Source: UBA7957 sp965222695 (GTDB taxonomy: Bacteria; Pseudomonadota; Gammaproteobacteria; Granulosicoccales; Granulosicoccaceae). From it: a stretch of DNA of 64,000 nt. The stretch spans positions 3,162,001 to 3,226,000 of the forward strand of contig OZ244967.1 of the NCBI GenBank assembly GCA_965222695.1. Direction: 5' to 3'. This document shows, in pieces, positions 25,580 through 35,049 of the stretch. Position numbers and translations under genes: made by a program. The notes under the pieces are model-generated. The model was not told where the DNA came from. It ran no database searches and worked only from the letters and a program-made list of their open reading frames with translations. Numbering within the stretch: position 1 is the stretch's first letter; every line of letters starts with the position of its first letter.

Positions 25580-27751
25580 TCATGCTGACTGAAAAACAAA
25601 AGATTCTTGTAGCAGATCGGCCTCGGAAATGGGTTTATAAAAATAAAACCCTTGTGCGTATTTACAACCCATTTTTTCAAGCACAGCGTGTTGAAAACTT
25701 GTCTCAATCCCTTCTGCGACCGTATCCAGCTGCATGATATCAGCAAGCCGGACAATAGATTCTACTAAGGGCGATTGGCTATGATGTTCGTTAATTTTGG
25801 CAATAAACCCGCGGTCAATTTTAATGATATCCAGGGGCAGTTGATCAAGATAGCTCAGCGACGAATAACCGGTACCGAAATCATCCAGTGCTATGGCGAA
25901 TCCAAAATTTTTCAGTTCAGAAATCAGAGAAATCGCAGCATTAATATCACGAATGAGCGCTGTCTCTGTTATCTCCAGCACAATGTCGTCGGCTTGTAAT
26001 TTGTTGTTTTCCAGGCTGTGCGACAGGTCACTGATAAAAGATCTGTCGTGTAATTGGTAGGCGGACACATTAAGTGCAAGCGTCCAGTCCCTTGCGTGTG
26101 GATTGAGCTTCCTCAGCGCCGACCATGTCTTCAGCGCTTTGCGCATAAGGCAACGCCCCAGCGGAACCATAAAACCTGCTTCTTCCGCTATGCTGATAAA
26201 TTTATCAGGCGGAATATTACCTAATTCCGGATGCTCCCATCGTGCCAATGCCTCAAAGCCTTTTATTTTTCCCGTTGAGTTGAGAACAACGGGTTGATAG
26301 GCCAGGGACAATTGATCTTCCTTTATCGCCGCCTCCAGGGCATTGCGCAAAATGATATTCCTTCGGTGCCGTTCATACATGCCCTTTTGATAAACAATAA
26401 AGGTTCCCCTGCCCTGAGACTTTGCTTGATACATCGCTAAATCCGCCTTTTTCTGCAGCAAATCCATTGTCGTAGCGGTATTATCAGAAAATGCAATTCC
26501 GACACTACATCCGGTATAAAATATATTATCCTGAAAGCTAATGGGCTGGGCAAATGCCTCGCAGAGACGGCTTGCCATATTTAAAATATGTTTTTTATAT
26601 TTAAAATCTGTAGAAAATATTCCGAATTCGTCGCCACCGAGCCGCGCAACAATATCGGTTGTCCTGGTATTGTTGTTGAGAATTTCCGCCGCTGCCGTAA
26701 GAGCAAAATCCCCCGCTGCGTGGCCGTAGCTGTCGTTGATCGTTTTGAAATTGTCAAGATCCACCAGCATAAGAGCTGATATTGCAGCTCCGTCATTTTT
26801 CACATTGGATTTTCCCGTGATCTGCTCAAAGAAATAAGCACGATTCGGCAGTCCGGTTAAAGAGTCAAAGTTTGCCCTTTTTTCCAATTGTAATTTTAGC
26901 AGATGATCCTGAGTGACATCGCTTGCCAGTAAAAGATAAAGACCGTCAGGATCAAGAGCCAAACGTGCATCAAAGTAGTGAATATTGCCCTTATTGCTGA
27001 TCCTAAAACTGATCGCAACCGGCTTTTCTCCTACTTTGGCGTCGTCAATCGATTGCGACAATGGCTCAGCCAAAAAAGGCAATACGCTATAAATATTTTT
27101 GCCGATACATTCACTCACATTGAACTGATAAGGCAAAATTGAGGTCGCCTGTATATCAATCAATACTCCGCTGCCATTAAAGCGCACTTTCAAGTCATAG
27201 GCGATATTCAACTCAAAAGCCAATTTGCTTTGAAGTTTCTCCAGCTTTTTATATGCCTCGGCGGATCTCTGCAAAGACTCGACCATACGCTCTCTATCGG
27301 CCGCTTGTGTTACTTGGGCTTGTTGCAGAAACAGATGTTCCAAGGTTGCGTCATGCCTGGCAAAATCGGAGGCAGACAAACCCAACTCTCCCAATTGTTC
27401 TACTGTTGCTATCCAGGGGGACCCGATAAACAAGAGAGATTGTCTCTCCTGGACGGAAACCAGTTGACCCCGGAAAATGATTTTCTTATTAAGTATCCAC
27501 GTGTGCTGTGAATTTACGCGAGCATTTATCTGTCCGAAATTCAAGGATATCCTGGGATTTCTAATACTGAAAAAATCACCCAGGCAAGCACCGCTGACAA
27601 GCCCGGGCTCGAGCTTTTTCAGTGAATCTCCGGTCTTCAGGACGCACAGACTTGCGTCAAATAAAAAAAAGAACGGGAACAGGTTATTGACAACTTCAAA
27701 CCCAAACCAGTGATGGCCATGACTCATTCTATTTGATACGCGGGAATCCAT
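25580..27751 (-). CDS. HNOBA-GGDEF-EAL protein (NO-linked c-di-GMP enzyme)
   Basis: 723 residues. The first ~140 (GHHWFGFEVVNNLFPFFFLF and onwards, with QLVSVQERQSLLFIGSPW) are the H-NOX-associated (HNOBA) domain also found in soluble guanylate cyclases. A coiled-coil region (about 140-175) and a PAS-like segment follow, then GGDEF (LARLGGDEFGIF near residue 370, with an RTTD I-site five residues before) and an EAL domain with GFEALARW, NVSAYQ, EITETAL, DDFGTGYSSLSYL, KIDRGF and AEGIET, all intact. With the neighbouring H-NOX gene upstream (75-base gap, same strand) this forms a nitric-oxide-to-c-di-GMP signalling pair. A second start at 27727 is possible. Confidence 0.9.
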   Translation of the reverse strand: MDSRVSNRMSHGHHWFGFEVVNNLFPFFFLFDASLCVLKTGDSLKKLEPGLVSGACLGDFFSIRNPRISLNFGQINARVNSQHTWILNKKIIFRGQLVSVQERQSLLFIGSPWIATVEQLGELGLSASDFARHDATLEHLFLQQAQVTQAADRERMVESLQRSAEAYKKLEKLQSKLAFELNIAYDLKVRFNGSGVLIDIQATSILPYQFNVSECIGKNIYSVLPFLAEPLSQSIDDAKVGEKPVAISFRISNKGNIHYFDARLALDPDGLYLLLASDVTQDHLLKLQLEKRANFDSLTGLPNRAYFFEQITGKSNVKNDGAAISALMLVDLDNFKTINDSYGHAAGDFALTAAAEILNNNTRTTDIVARLGGDEFGIFSTDFKYKKHILNMASRLCEAFAQPISFQDNIFYTGCSVGIAFSDNTATTMDLLQKKADLAMYQAKSQGRGTFIVYQKGMYERHRRNIILRNALEAAIKEDQLSLAYQPVVLNSTGKIKGFEALARWEHPELGNIPPDKFISIAEEAGFMVPLGRCLMRKALKTWSALRKLNPHARDWTLALNVSAYQLHDRSFISDLSHSLENNKLQADDIVLEITETALIRDINAAISLISELKNFGFAIALDDFGTGYSSLSYLDQLPLDIIKIDRGFIAKINEHHSQSPLVESIVRLADIMQLDTVAEGIETSFQHAVLEKMGCKYAQGFYFYKPISEADLLQESFVFQSA

Positions 27752-27826
27752 GGGATAATTAATTGCCGGATTACCTAATCCCGATCATTTCAAATCGAAG
27801 CGTTTTGACGACAGCGGCTACAGGCA

Positions 27827-28384
27827 TCAAACCGCAATGGCGGTTTGATATTTTACGTTGAATGTGTCGTAACCTTTTTCACGTTTTGTGTCTTCATGTT
27901 CGACAAAGATCGGGGTATTGAACATCTCACCAAGACCTTCGAGCAATCCAACTACCATCGGCGCCAGACCCTCACGATCTGAAAAATAGCGTATGGTTAA
28001 TAGATCAGGGGCATTTTCCTCACATTCAAATGACGGTGGATTTAACTCAGGCATGGTGGTTGCGATTCGTGAATGCATGGTATCGAGATTCTCGATAAAT
28101 TCCCGTAAATCCGAGCCGGATGCCTCTAAAAGAGATCCGTATCCCTCTTGTGCGGTAAAAAGTATCCAGTGCTTGCCAAACTGGCGCAGCAAATCATCGG
28201 CGGGAACTTCGAGTATTTCGCTGGCGGCCTCGACAAGATCATAGGTTATCTTGTCCGGATAGGCCTGCATGCTCAAAAAAGTGGTTTCTTCGACGCCTGC
28301 CTTTAGTTTAATGGCTTCCCAGATTTCCTGGCCGGCGACTTGAATAGCCATCTCTTCAATGGCTCTGTTGACGAGTCCGTACAT
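27827..28384 (-). CDS. hnoX: H-NOX heme nitric oxide sensor
   Basis: 185 residues, the full size of a stand-alone H-NOX domain. The proximal heme ligand is His104 in DTMHSRI, and the propionate-binding motif YxSxR is YFSDR at residues 133-137. The NPPSFE proline-containing segment is also typical. The distal pocket lacks an obvious tyrosine, so it should favour NO or CO over oxygen. Upstream of, and probably co-transcribed with, the HNOBA-GGDEF-EAL gene. Known H-NOX proteins of this arrangement control diguanylate cyclase or phosphodiesterase activity and biofilm behaviour. Confidence 0.93.
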   Translation of the reverse strand: MYGLVNRAIEEMAIQVAGQEIWEAIKLKAGVEETTFLSMQAYPDKITYDLVEAASEILEVPADDLLRQFGKHWILFTAQEGYGSLLEASGSDLREFIENLDTMHSRIATTMPELNPPSFECEENAPDLLTIRYFSDREGLAPMVVGLLEGLGEMFNTPIFVEHEDTKREKGYDTFNVKYQTAIAV

Positions 28385-29090
28385 ATTTCATTCCTTAAAA
28401 TTTTGGTTCTGAACTATAATTTGATTCCTTGTCCTTCAGTTTGCTTCCGGCAATAATCGGGCCAAGAATGCGGTACTGGCAATGCCAGCTTTCACCGGCA
28501 GCACCCTATTCCCCCATCGACTCTGTCATTCATTGTAACGACCCTCGGTAAAGGCGTTGAACTTTGCCTGCGTTAAGATCTCGAAATCGATTGACTCGCT
28601 TGAGCTGAATGAGGAAGCTGGATTCTGTGCCTGTTTAAACCGGATCCACATCAATACCTGCGGGCCACTGACGATGGCAGGCAAAGAACAAGTCGGTTTT
28701 ACGGCAGCCCGTAAAGGCGGCTTTGGCTTTGGTTTTGGTTTTGGTTTTGTTAGTGGCGACACTGGGCCTGGCCGGGATTCTGATGCAAAAAAACTCAGAC
28801 GAGGACGCCAACTTCGTTGCGATCATGCGGGTCAATGAATTTCGTACCTTTATGATCAGCCACCGCGAATTGGATTTCATAGACTGCCGTACTACCACAC
28901 TTCCGGAATTGCCGTGTTACTCCACCGTTCTGCGAGCGTGATTGGTCGATTACTCGCCTGCGGAGGAAGGTATTTCGAAAGTAACGCCCGCCTATTTATT
29001 GTTTCTGTGGGAGTTATCCGTCTACTCGACCCTTTAAACTTAACGGAATATGGTGTTTCATATTTTAAACGCATCGAAAACTAAACTCAC
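28385..29090. other. 700-base region without a recognised gene, with a short TTTTGG repeat
   Basis: The stretch between the H-NOX start and the left edge of the duplicated segment. At 28721-28752 a TTTGGC/TTTTGG hexamer is repeated about five times. It lies in overlapping frames; one (28723-28941, TTG start) would encode a hydrophobic LVLVLLVATLGLAGIL segment and then about 50 polar residues, but there is no ribosome site and no known family, so it is not called as a gene. Confidence 0.4.
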
Positions 29091-29091
29091 T

Positions 29092-29306
29092 TCCTCGTAG
29101 TGTGTATGCATCTTCCCTATTTGCATCTACTTTATTCGATAACATCGGCACCACTGCCAGCACAAAGCCATTTTATACTTTTTTAAATAAACATACGCTT
29201 AGCACAAAAAGTAGCCAGAATACTAAATACTTCACAACTATCAGCTAATGAAGAAATGGAACAAATTTTGCTAATATTCTATTGCCAGACAAGATACGCG
29301 CATTGA
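29092..29306 (+). pseudogene. Decayed paralogue of the small ORF at 33493
   Basis: One frame reads NSLPRSVYASSLFASTLFDN and on to NKHTLSTK; a shorter A-run than in copy 2 then shifts the frame, after which VARILNTSQLSANEEMEQIL, then LIFYCQTRYAH, continues to TGA 29304-29306. The 5' end is missing because the duplication starts inside the gene. Confidence 0.5.
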
Positions 29307-29379
29307 TGGAACTAACGCAAGCTGATAAGTTTCTATAAAAATTGCAAATACCAATCAAAATCTCTCCTAAAACCCGGAA

Positions 29380-29904
29380 ATGATAACGAATCTTCGTGTT
29401 ACCAAACTTATAATGCCGACAGCATTGATATTTCTTATCGCTATTTCAGGATGTCAGTATTTTCTGCCTCAAAACCCTCGGCAAACAAAAAATTTATCGT
29501 TTAATCAATCCGGGGGAATGCAAACCGATATCAATTATCAGAGAATAGATGTTTTTGATAATTATCAAGACTATTCCGGATTTATTTCCAAATTATCGAC
29601 TTTCAAGAAAGAGTTTCCGGATTTCGATGATACCAAGAGTACTATGGTTGTGGTATTTTTATACGTTGAACCCTGTTCGTTCGTTCCAACTGTCGATAAG
29701 GTTATCAAATCTTCGGTTAAGAAAACATCATTCTCACACGCCTACAATGCAGTCACAATAGTAACATCCAACACCATAGTGTCTGAAAACCAATGTGAAA
29801 CATCACACACCACAGGCTACTACGCAAATTTTATAACTTTTAACAAGATAGAAAAATCAATAGGTGTGGGGATGGAGATTACAAATGAAAACTACGGAAT
29901 CTAA
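29380..29904 (+). CDS. Lipoprotein of unknown family (copy 1, type A)
   Basis: 174 residues. A hydrophobic segment ends in the lipobox ISGC (Cys near 26), so the protein should be a lipoprotein. The mature part has GGMQTDINYQRIDVFDNYQD, then FPDFDDTKSTMVVVFLYVEPC, and a second cysteine in NQCETSH. It is nearly identical to the type A protein at 33827 and shows a weaker, collinear resemblance to the type B secreted protein downstream (GMQTDI vs GIQSDI; PDFDD vs PVYDE; EPCSF vs DYCNF). I recognise no known domain. It ends right where IS1380 has inserted. Confidence 0.75.
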   Translation: MITNLRVTKLIMPTALIFLIAISGCQYFLPQNPRQTKNLSFNQSGGMQTDINYQRIDVFDNYQDYSGFISKLSTFKKEFPDFDDTKSTMVVVFLYVEPCSFVPTVDKVIKSSVKKTSFSHAYNAVTIVTSNTIVSENQCETSHTTGYYANFITFNKIEKSIGVGMEITNENYGI

Positions 29905-29906
29905 TA

Positions 29907-31550
29907 CCTGAATCCGTGACTTTACATACAGACTAACTCGGTTTTACAGAAAAATCTATTTCAGAATTCGCAAACTACAAGCCGTGTTCATGAATCAGTT
30001 GTTTGTGCGAGTTTTTTTCCAATAAAGGGCGATAGTCGGTTAAATGAGTCCTCTGCGGGCGGTATAATCCATCTGCCTATGTGTTCAGGCGAATCATCTA
30101 CTCAATCGTCAAACCGATTAGGTGGCAATGTAGTCGTAGGTACGCTCAAACACCCTGAACGCAGGGCAATGGGAAGAGAATTTCAATTTTAACCGATGAC
30201 CGGTTTGTACCAATCGAGCCGCCAGATACAGGATTTCCTGCATCACGGTACGCAATCGTCTTCTTTTTGCCGGGTGTCGGATTGGCGCATCCTCACCGGT
30301 TAAGCCTTTTAGTCCAATCCAGCGTAAAAGATTATAGGCCAGTGTTGCCAATGTGAGCACTAGATCATTGGTATCGAACTTACCCGAGGGAAGTCTCTCT
30401 ATATCCAGATCCGTTTTGAATTCACTGTGGAACTGCTCGCTGGTCGCATGCGCCTTGTAGCAATCGATAATCCCTTGGTCATCCACCTCATCAGCTTCGA
30501 GTGAGGTCATCCAACCTTCCAGGCTGATCTTCGGCATCAGCAGTCGTTGACCGTTTTTATCAATGCTTCTTTCGATGACTCGAATCACCCGACGCAGCTT
30601 GTGTGTTTTACCCTTGTACGTTTCGCTGACAGGCTCGCTAAATAGGGCGACACGCTTACCTTCGCGGGGATGATGCCACTGGCTTTGTTGACCCGCTTTG
30701 TCTACCCAGCTCTCTAAATGCTGATGACGTGGATTCCACTTAATCAGATAATCTACACCTTGCTCAGACAGCTTGAAACGATTCTCCAATGCATCATGCG
30801 CACTGTCCAGACGGATCAGACGGGGTAAATCCGTCAGACTTTGGCTTCTTTGCACAATCCGATCCAGTACATACCCAAATTCTTTCTGACTATGCCAACT
30901 GCCTTCACGTAACTCACAAGCTATACACCAACCCTGTTCTCCCAGGTAAGCCGCCATTGCCCCGTAGCCATCAAAATCCTTGTAGGTACGGGATACACCC
31001 TCTTTACGAGTGCCACTGTTATCCATTGGAAATAAATCGGCATCAATCACCACATAGCCCAATGGGTTGGCACTGATCGGTGCATCAACCTTTTGAAGAA
31101 ACTCAACGTTGGCCTCGTCGATCACGTCAATCAACTCACGCGCATCTTCGTTGAAACGTTGGCGTAAGCGCGATGACGAAGGCATTTGCTTAATCCCCAG
31201 CGCCTCTTTAAAAAAACGATCGTGACGAAAATCTTCAATGGCATCGAAATCGCTCTTGCCTAGGCAAAGTTGGCCCAAGTAGCTTCGAATCAATTCGATG
31301 TTGGGAATCCCGTGACGTTTTTTAATCCGTCGGGCGCTTTTTTTCAGCGAAGTATAGGTATTGATAAGCCGCCCAATTAAGGCAAGTCCGGCATGTGAGG
31401 TGTAAATTTCAATGTTCGATTGTTCGACAATAAAGCGCTTCACGCGTTCACCTGATAAGTGAATTTCTGGATTGGCGGTTAGACGACGATTATACTCCAA
31501 TTATCAGTAGGTTACATTAATACGTGGGACCTCGAAATCACGGATTCAGG
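29907..31550 (-). mobile_element. IS1380-family insertion sequence, complete, 1644 bp
   Basis: Bounded by the perfect inverted repeats CCTGAATCCGTGA (29907-29919) and TCACGGATTCAGG (31538-31550). The 5-base direct repeat TAATA lies on both sides (29902-29906 and 31551-31555). Copy 2 of the duplicated segment gives a near-identical uninterrupted version of the site, confirming the boundaries. Encodes one transposase. Confidence 0.93.
30118..31500 (-). CDS. IS1380-family DDE transposase
   Basis: 460 residues, the full family length. The DDE residues are visible: Asp in VIDADLFPMDNSG, Asp in RLIRLDSAHDALE, and Glu in SEQFHSEFKTDLDIERLPSG. The reading frame is uninterrupted, and inverted repeats and the target duplication are intact, so the element may be active. 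Confidence 0.93.
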   Translation of the reverse strand: MEYNRRLTANPEIHLSGERVKRFIVEQSNIEIYTSHAGLALIGRLINTYTSLKKSARRIKKRHGIPNIELIRSYLGQLCLGKSDFDAIEDFRHDRFFKEALGIKQMPSSSRLRQRFNEDARELIDVIDEANVEFLQKVDAPISANPLGYVVIDADLFPMDNSGTRKEGVSRTYKDFDGYGAMAAYLGEQGWCIACELREGSWHSQKEFGYVLDRIVQRSQSLTDLPRLIRLDSAHDALENRFKLSEQGVDYLIKWNPRHQHLESWVDKAGQQSQWHHPREGKRVALFSEPVSETYKGKTHKLRRVIRVIERSIDKNGQRLLMPKISLEGWMTSLEADEVDDQGIIDCYKAHATSEQFHSEFKTDLDIERLPSGKFDTNDLVLTLATLAYNLLRWIGLKGLTGEDAPIRHPAKRRRLRTVMQEILYLAARLVQTGHRLKLKFSSHCPAFRVFERTYDYIAT

Positions 31551-31590
31551 TAATAATAAAGAAAAAAATAATAGAAATATCATTATAACA

Positions 31591-32091
31591 ATGAGAACCT
31601 TATCGATAGTCTACATTTTAATAATACTACCGGTGATAGTCTCTTTTGGAAATCTTGCTCAAGCAAACACTATAAGCCTAAGGCAAAGTATCGGATTTGA
31701 GTACTATCGAGGCATTCAAAGCGACATAAAACGAAATATACTGACTGTTATAAACGACAATAATACCTGGCGGGAAGTTCTAAGCTCTATGCCCTCAATA
31801 AACGATGAACTGCCGGTATATGATGAAATCTCAAATACCGCGATAATTTTTACTTCTAAACTAGATTACTGCAATTTTATATATGAAGTAGAAAATGTTG
31901 CTATTCTAACCCGAAAGGATTTTGAACCTGATGTACACAGTATTCTTGTAGATATATGGAAGGTAGATTGGGAAAAAAAAGCAGATGATAATTGTGGAAA
32001 TCTCGACTATTCAAGTTTTTTCAGCTATCACATTATAATCATCAGCAAGACGAATCTGCCAGTAAGCACAAATTATTTCAGTGATTTCTAA
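31591..32091 (+). CDS. Secreted protein of unknown family (copy 1, type B)
   Basis: 166 residues with a signal peptide (MRTLSIVYILIILPVIVSFG, likely cleaved after AQA). The mature part holds GFEYYRGIQSDIKRNILTVI, SINDELPVYDEISNTAIIFT, DYCNF and a second cysteine in DDNCGN. It is about 88% identical by eye to the type B protein at 34389 and distantly like the type A lipoprotein. It would normally follow type A by ~40 bases, but IS1380 now separates it from its promoter. No known domain. Confidence 0.72.
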   Translation: MRTLSIVYILIILPVIVSFGNLAQANTISLRQSIGFEYYRGIQSDIKRNILTVINDNNTWREVLSSMPSINDELPVYDEISNTAIIFTSKLDYCNFIYEVENVAILTRKDFEPDVHSILVDIWKVDWEKKADDNCGNLDYSSFFSYHIIIISKTNLPVSTNYFSDF

Positions 32092-32514
32092 ATTTTTAAA
32101 TAAATGTATTGAAACCGGCCATTTATTACGGAAGCAAATATGTAAATATGGCTATTTAGCCTACAGCGAGCTGTCACTGCATTAATCACTGAGTATCCAG
32201 GCTTGCTTTTAACCGATTCGATATTGTCGATGCCAACTACGGTAGTCACCTGATCCACTCCAGTCGCCCATGCCTAGAAAGGCAGCGACAGGCGCAAGGG
32301 ATATCACCGTCCACCTGGAAAGCAATAGTAAACCTCAGGTCTATTTTCGGGATATGCCCCTAAGTAAGTAGTCAGATATGTCACTAATTTTGCTCAAATG
32401 TAAACAAATTTATGACGAAAAGGCATGCCGATATATATTCTTGACACTCTGATTATCGCTTAGAATTTTCATTAAAACAATGAATTACATTGAAATAATG
32501 ATATTTCAGATTAG

Positions 32515-33131
32515 ATCAAGCAGAACAGTGGACAGGCAAACTCGATGCCCAGGATCACGGCAAAAGCAGTCGCGGCCGACGTCTATCCGATGGCGGCGTA
32601 AGAGCCAAGTTTTACCAGGCGGTCAGTGAAGCGCATCTTAAAAAGATTATCCGTGTTGATCTGAAAAGCGAGTTGTTTAGTTACGATATTGATGAAAGAG
32701 CCTTGCAGCATGCCCGGCTCATGGATGGCAAGCTTTTGCTGGTAACCAATGCACACGACCTAAAGCCGACTGAAGTGGTGGCGCGCTATAAATCACTGGC
32801 TGATATTGAACGTGGCTTTCGAGTGCTTAAATCACAAATTGAGATCGCACCCGTTCATCATCGATTGCCACAAAGGATCCGTGCTCATGCTTCGATCTGT
32901 TTTATCGCACTAATCCTTCATCGAGTCATGCGACAACGTTTACAAGCCAATAACGCAAGGTTGTCGCCTGAAGCTGCACTCACACAACTACACCGGATTC
33001 AGCATCACCGTGTTGAAATTGATACAAAGCCCATGAGCGGCATCTCCACCATCAGTGCAGAACAGCATCAGTTATTAAACAGTTTGAGTGTCAGCAAACC
33101 GACTGAAAAACGCCAATTATCGTTGTTGTAG
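32515..33131 (+). pseudogene. IS1634/IS4-type transposase, C-terminal fragment
   Basis: The frame is open from about 32515 without a start (LDQAEQWTGKLDAQDHGKSS and on) and ends at 33131. The piece YKSLADIERGFRVLKSQIEI carries the catalytic Glu of the YREXK-type motif of the IS1634 group, and HRLPQRIRAHASICFIALIL follows. About the last 205 residues remain of a ~500-residue protein. It sits in the 1.25 kb spacer between the two duplicated segments. Confidence 0.8.
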
Positions 33132-33492
33132 TGGCAATTTAAAAAAGTGATCCTTTACTAATCAATAGCTTATGGCTCTAACTGTCGAACTCGAGTTTCT
33201 TGCATAACGGCTTCACACAAATGGAAACGTGGTCGCCAAAGTGAGCTGACATACAAGCAAATTCAGAAGTGTGAGTTTTATTGGCAAAATATGCACGAGC
33301 CTGAGCAATATGAACCTATCGATTTGCTGGTCAACACATGCAAATTTACTGGAGTGAATGCAAGTACCCTGTGGACATTCGTCGGCCCCAATAAAGACAT
33401 GGCCGGTCGCGGAAACTGCGATGCGTTTAGACATCGTGCTTGTGATCTACCTTGGCTTCTCACCATGTTCCCGAAATGGAATCAGCTACAGC

Positions 33493-33753
33493 ATGAACGT
33501 TGCAAAGCTAAAAAAGCATTTAAATTTAAACTCACTTCTTCGTAGTGTGTATGCACCTTCCCTATTTTCAGCCACTTTATTTGATAACATCGGCACCACT
33601 GCCAGCACAAAGCCATTTTATATTTTTTTAAATAAACATACGCTTAGCACAAAAAAAGTAGCCAGAATACTAAATACTTCACTGTTATCAGCTAATGAAG
33701 AACTGGAACAAATTTTGCTGATATTCTATTGTCAGACAAGATACACGCATTGA
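33493..33753 (+). CDS. Small hypothetical protein upstream of copy 2 genes
   Basis: 86 residues from ATG 33493. Sequence from LRSVYAPSLFSATLFDNIGT to IFYCQTRYTH is shared with copy 1, where it is broken. Differences between the copies are largely at third codon positions over the shared stretch, which mildly supports coding. The start is uncertain because the frame is open further upstream. No known family; it could also be the tail of an older mobile element. Confidence 0.35.
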   Translation: MNVAKLKKHLNLNSLLRSVYAPSLFSATLFDNIGTTASTKPFYIFLNKHTLSTKKVARILNTSLLSANEELEQILLIFYCQTRYTH

Positions 33754-33826
33754 TGGAACTAACGCAACCTGATAAGTTTCTATAAAAACTGTAAATGCTA
33801 ATCAAAATCTCTCCTGAAATCCGGAA

Positions 33827-34351
33827 ATGATAATGAATCTTCGTGTTACCAAACATATAATGCCGACAGCATTAATATTTCTTATCGCTATTTCAGGATG
33901 TCAGTATTTTCTGCCTCAAAACCCCCTTCAAACAAAAAAAATATCCTTTAGTCAATCCGGGGGAATGCAAACCGATATCAATTATCAGAGAATAGATGTT
34001 TTTGATAATTATCAAGACTATTCCGGATTTATTTCCAAATTATCGACTTTCAAGAAAGAGTTTCCGGATTTCGACGATACCAAGAGTACTATGGTTGTGG
34101 TATTTTTGTATGCTGAACCCTGTTCATTCGTTCCAACTGTAGATAAAGTTATCAAATCTTCGGAAAAGAATACATCATTCTCCCACGCCTACAACTCAGT
34201 CACAATAGTGACATCCAACACCATAGTGTCTGAAAACCAATGTGATACATCGCACACCAAAGGCTACTACGCAAATTTTATAACTTTTGACAAGATAGAA
34301 AAGTCAATAGACGTGGGGATGGAGATTACAAATGAAAACTACAGCATCTAA
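33827..34351 (+). CDS. Lipoprotein of unknown family (copy 2, type A)
   Basis: 174 residues, lipobox ISGC near residue 26. Differs from the copy 1 protein at about 20 positions, several next to the lipid-bearing cysteine (LQTKKISFSQ vs RQTKNLSFNQ) and near the C-terminus (DTSHTKG vs ETSHTTG), while the central block is unchanged. The stop lies 37 bases before the type B start, so the two genes form a unit here. Confidence 0.75.
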   Translation: MIMNLRVTKHIMPTALIFLIAISGCQYFLPQNPLQTKKISFSQSGGMQTDINYQRIDVFDNYQDYSGFISKLSTFKKEFPDFDDTKSTMVVVFLYAEPCSFVPTVDKVIKSSEKNTSFSHAYNSVTIVTSNTIVSENQCDTSHTKGYYANFITFDKIEKSIDVGMEITNENYSI

Positions 34352-34388
34352 TAGTAAAGAAAAAAATAGTAGAAATATCATTATAACA

Positions 34389-34889
34389 ATGAGAGCCTTG
34401 TCGATAATCTACATTTTCGTAATTCTACCGATTTTAGCCTCTTTTGGAACCCTTGCTCAGGCTAACACTACAACCCTAGGGCAAAGTATCGGATTTGAGT
34501 ACTATCGAGGGATTCAAAGCGATATAAAACGAAATATACTGACTGTTATAAACGACAATAATACCTGGCAGGAAGTCTTAAGCTCGATGCCGTCAATAAA
34601 TGATGAACTGCCAGTATATGATGAAATCTCAAATACCGCGATAATTTTCACCTCTAAATTAGATTACTGCAATTTTATATACGAAATAGATAATGTTTCT
34701 ATTATAACAAGAAAAGATTTTGAACCTGATGTGAACAGTATTCTTATAAATATATGGAAGGTAGATTGGGAAAAAAAATCAGATGATAATTGTGAAAATA
34801 TCGATTATTCAAATTTTTTCAATTATCACATAATAATCATCAACAAGACGATTCTGCCAGTAAGTACAAATTATTTCAACTTCTTTTAA
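34389..34889 (+). CDS. Secreted protein of unknown family (copy 2, type B)
   Basis: 166 residues from ATG 34389, chosen because it places the signal peptide (MRALSIIYIFVILPILASFG) at the N-terminus and matches the copy 1 start. An in-frame ATG at 34332 overlaps the type A gene. Two cysteines are conserved (DYCNF, DDNCEN). Follows the type A lipoprotein gene at 37 bases. No recognised family. Confidence 0.72.
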   Translation: MRALSIIYIFVILPILASFGTLAQANTTTLGQSIGFEYYRGIQSDIKRNILTVINDNNTWQEVLSSMPSINDELPVYDEISNTAIIFTSKLDYCNFIYEIDNVSIITRKDFEPDVNSILINIWKVDWEKKSDDNCENIDYSNFFNYHIIIINKTILPVSTNYFNFF

Positions 34890-35049
34890 TTTTTTAAACA
34901 AATATATTGAAACCGGCCATTTACAACGGAAGCAAATATGGCTATTTAGCCTACAGCGAGCGGCCACCTCATTAATCGCCGAGTATCCAGGCTTTCTATT
35001 AACCGATTCGATATTGTCGATGCCAACTACAGTAGTCACCTGATCCACT

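Larger units (their letters stand above)
29091..32281. repeat. Duplicated segment, copy 1 (about 1.54 kb without the IS1380 insertion)
   Basis: Shares its whole length with copy 2 (33531-36505): a decayed small ORF, a lipoprotein gene, a secreted-protein gene and about 190 bases of 3' DNA. Identity begins at AAACTCACTTC and ends near GCCTAGAAA. Differences are scattered single bases and small indels, so the copies have been apart for some time. In copy 1 an IS1380 element sits between the two genes. Confidence 0.85.

Noticed and set aside
28557..28838. ORF with a GFGFGFGF tract
   Set aside because: The tract comes from a TTTTGG hexamer repeat; the frame has no family match, and another frame over the same bases looks just as good.
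34809..35048. 79-codon minus-strand ORF after the copy 2 genes
   Set aside because: Its sequence runs into the type B coding region on the other strand; the shared non-coding tail of both copies explains its conservation.
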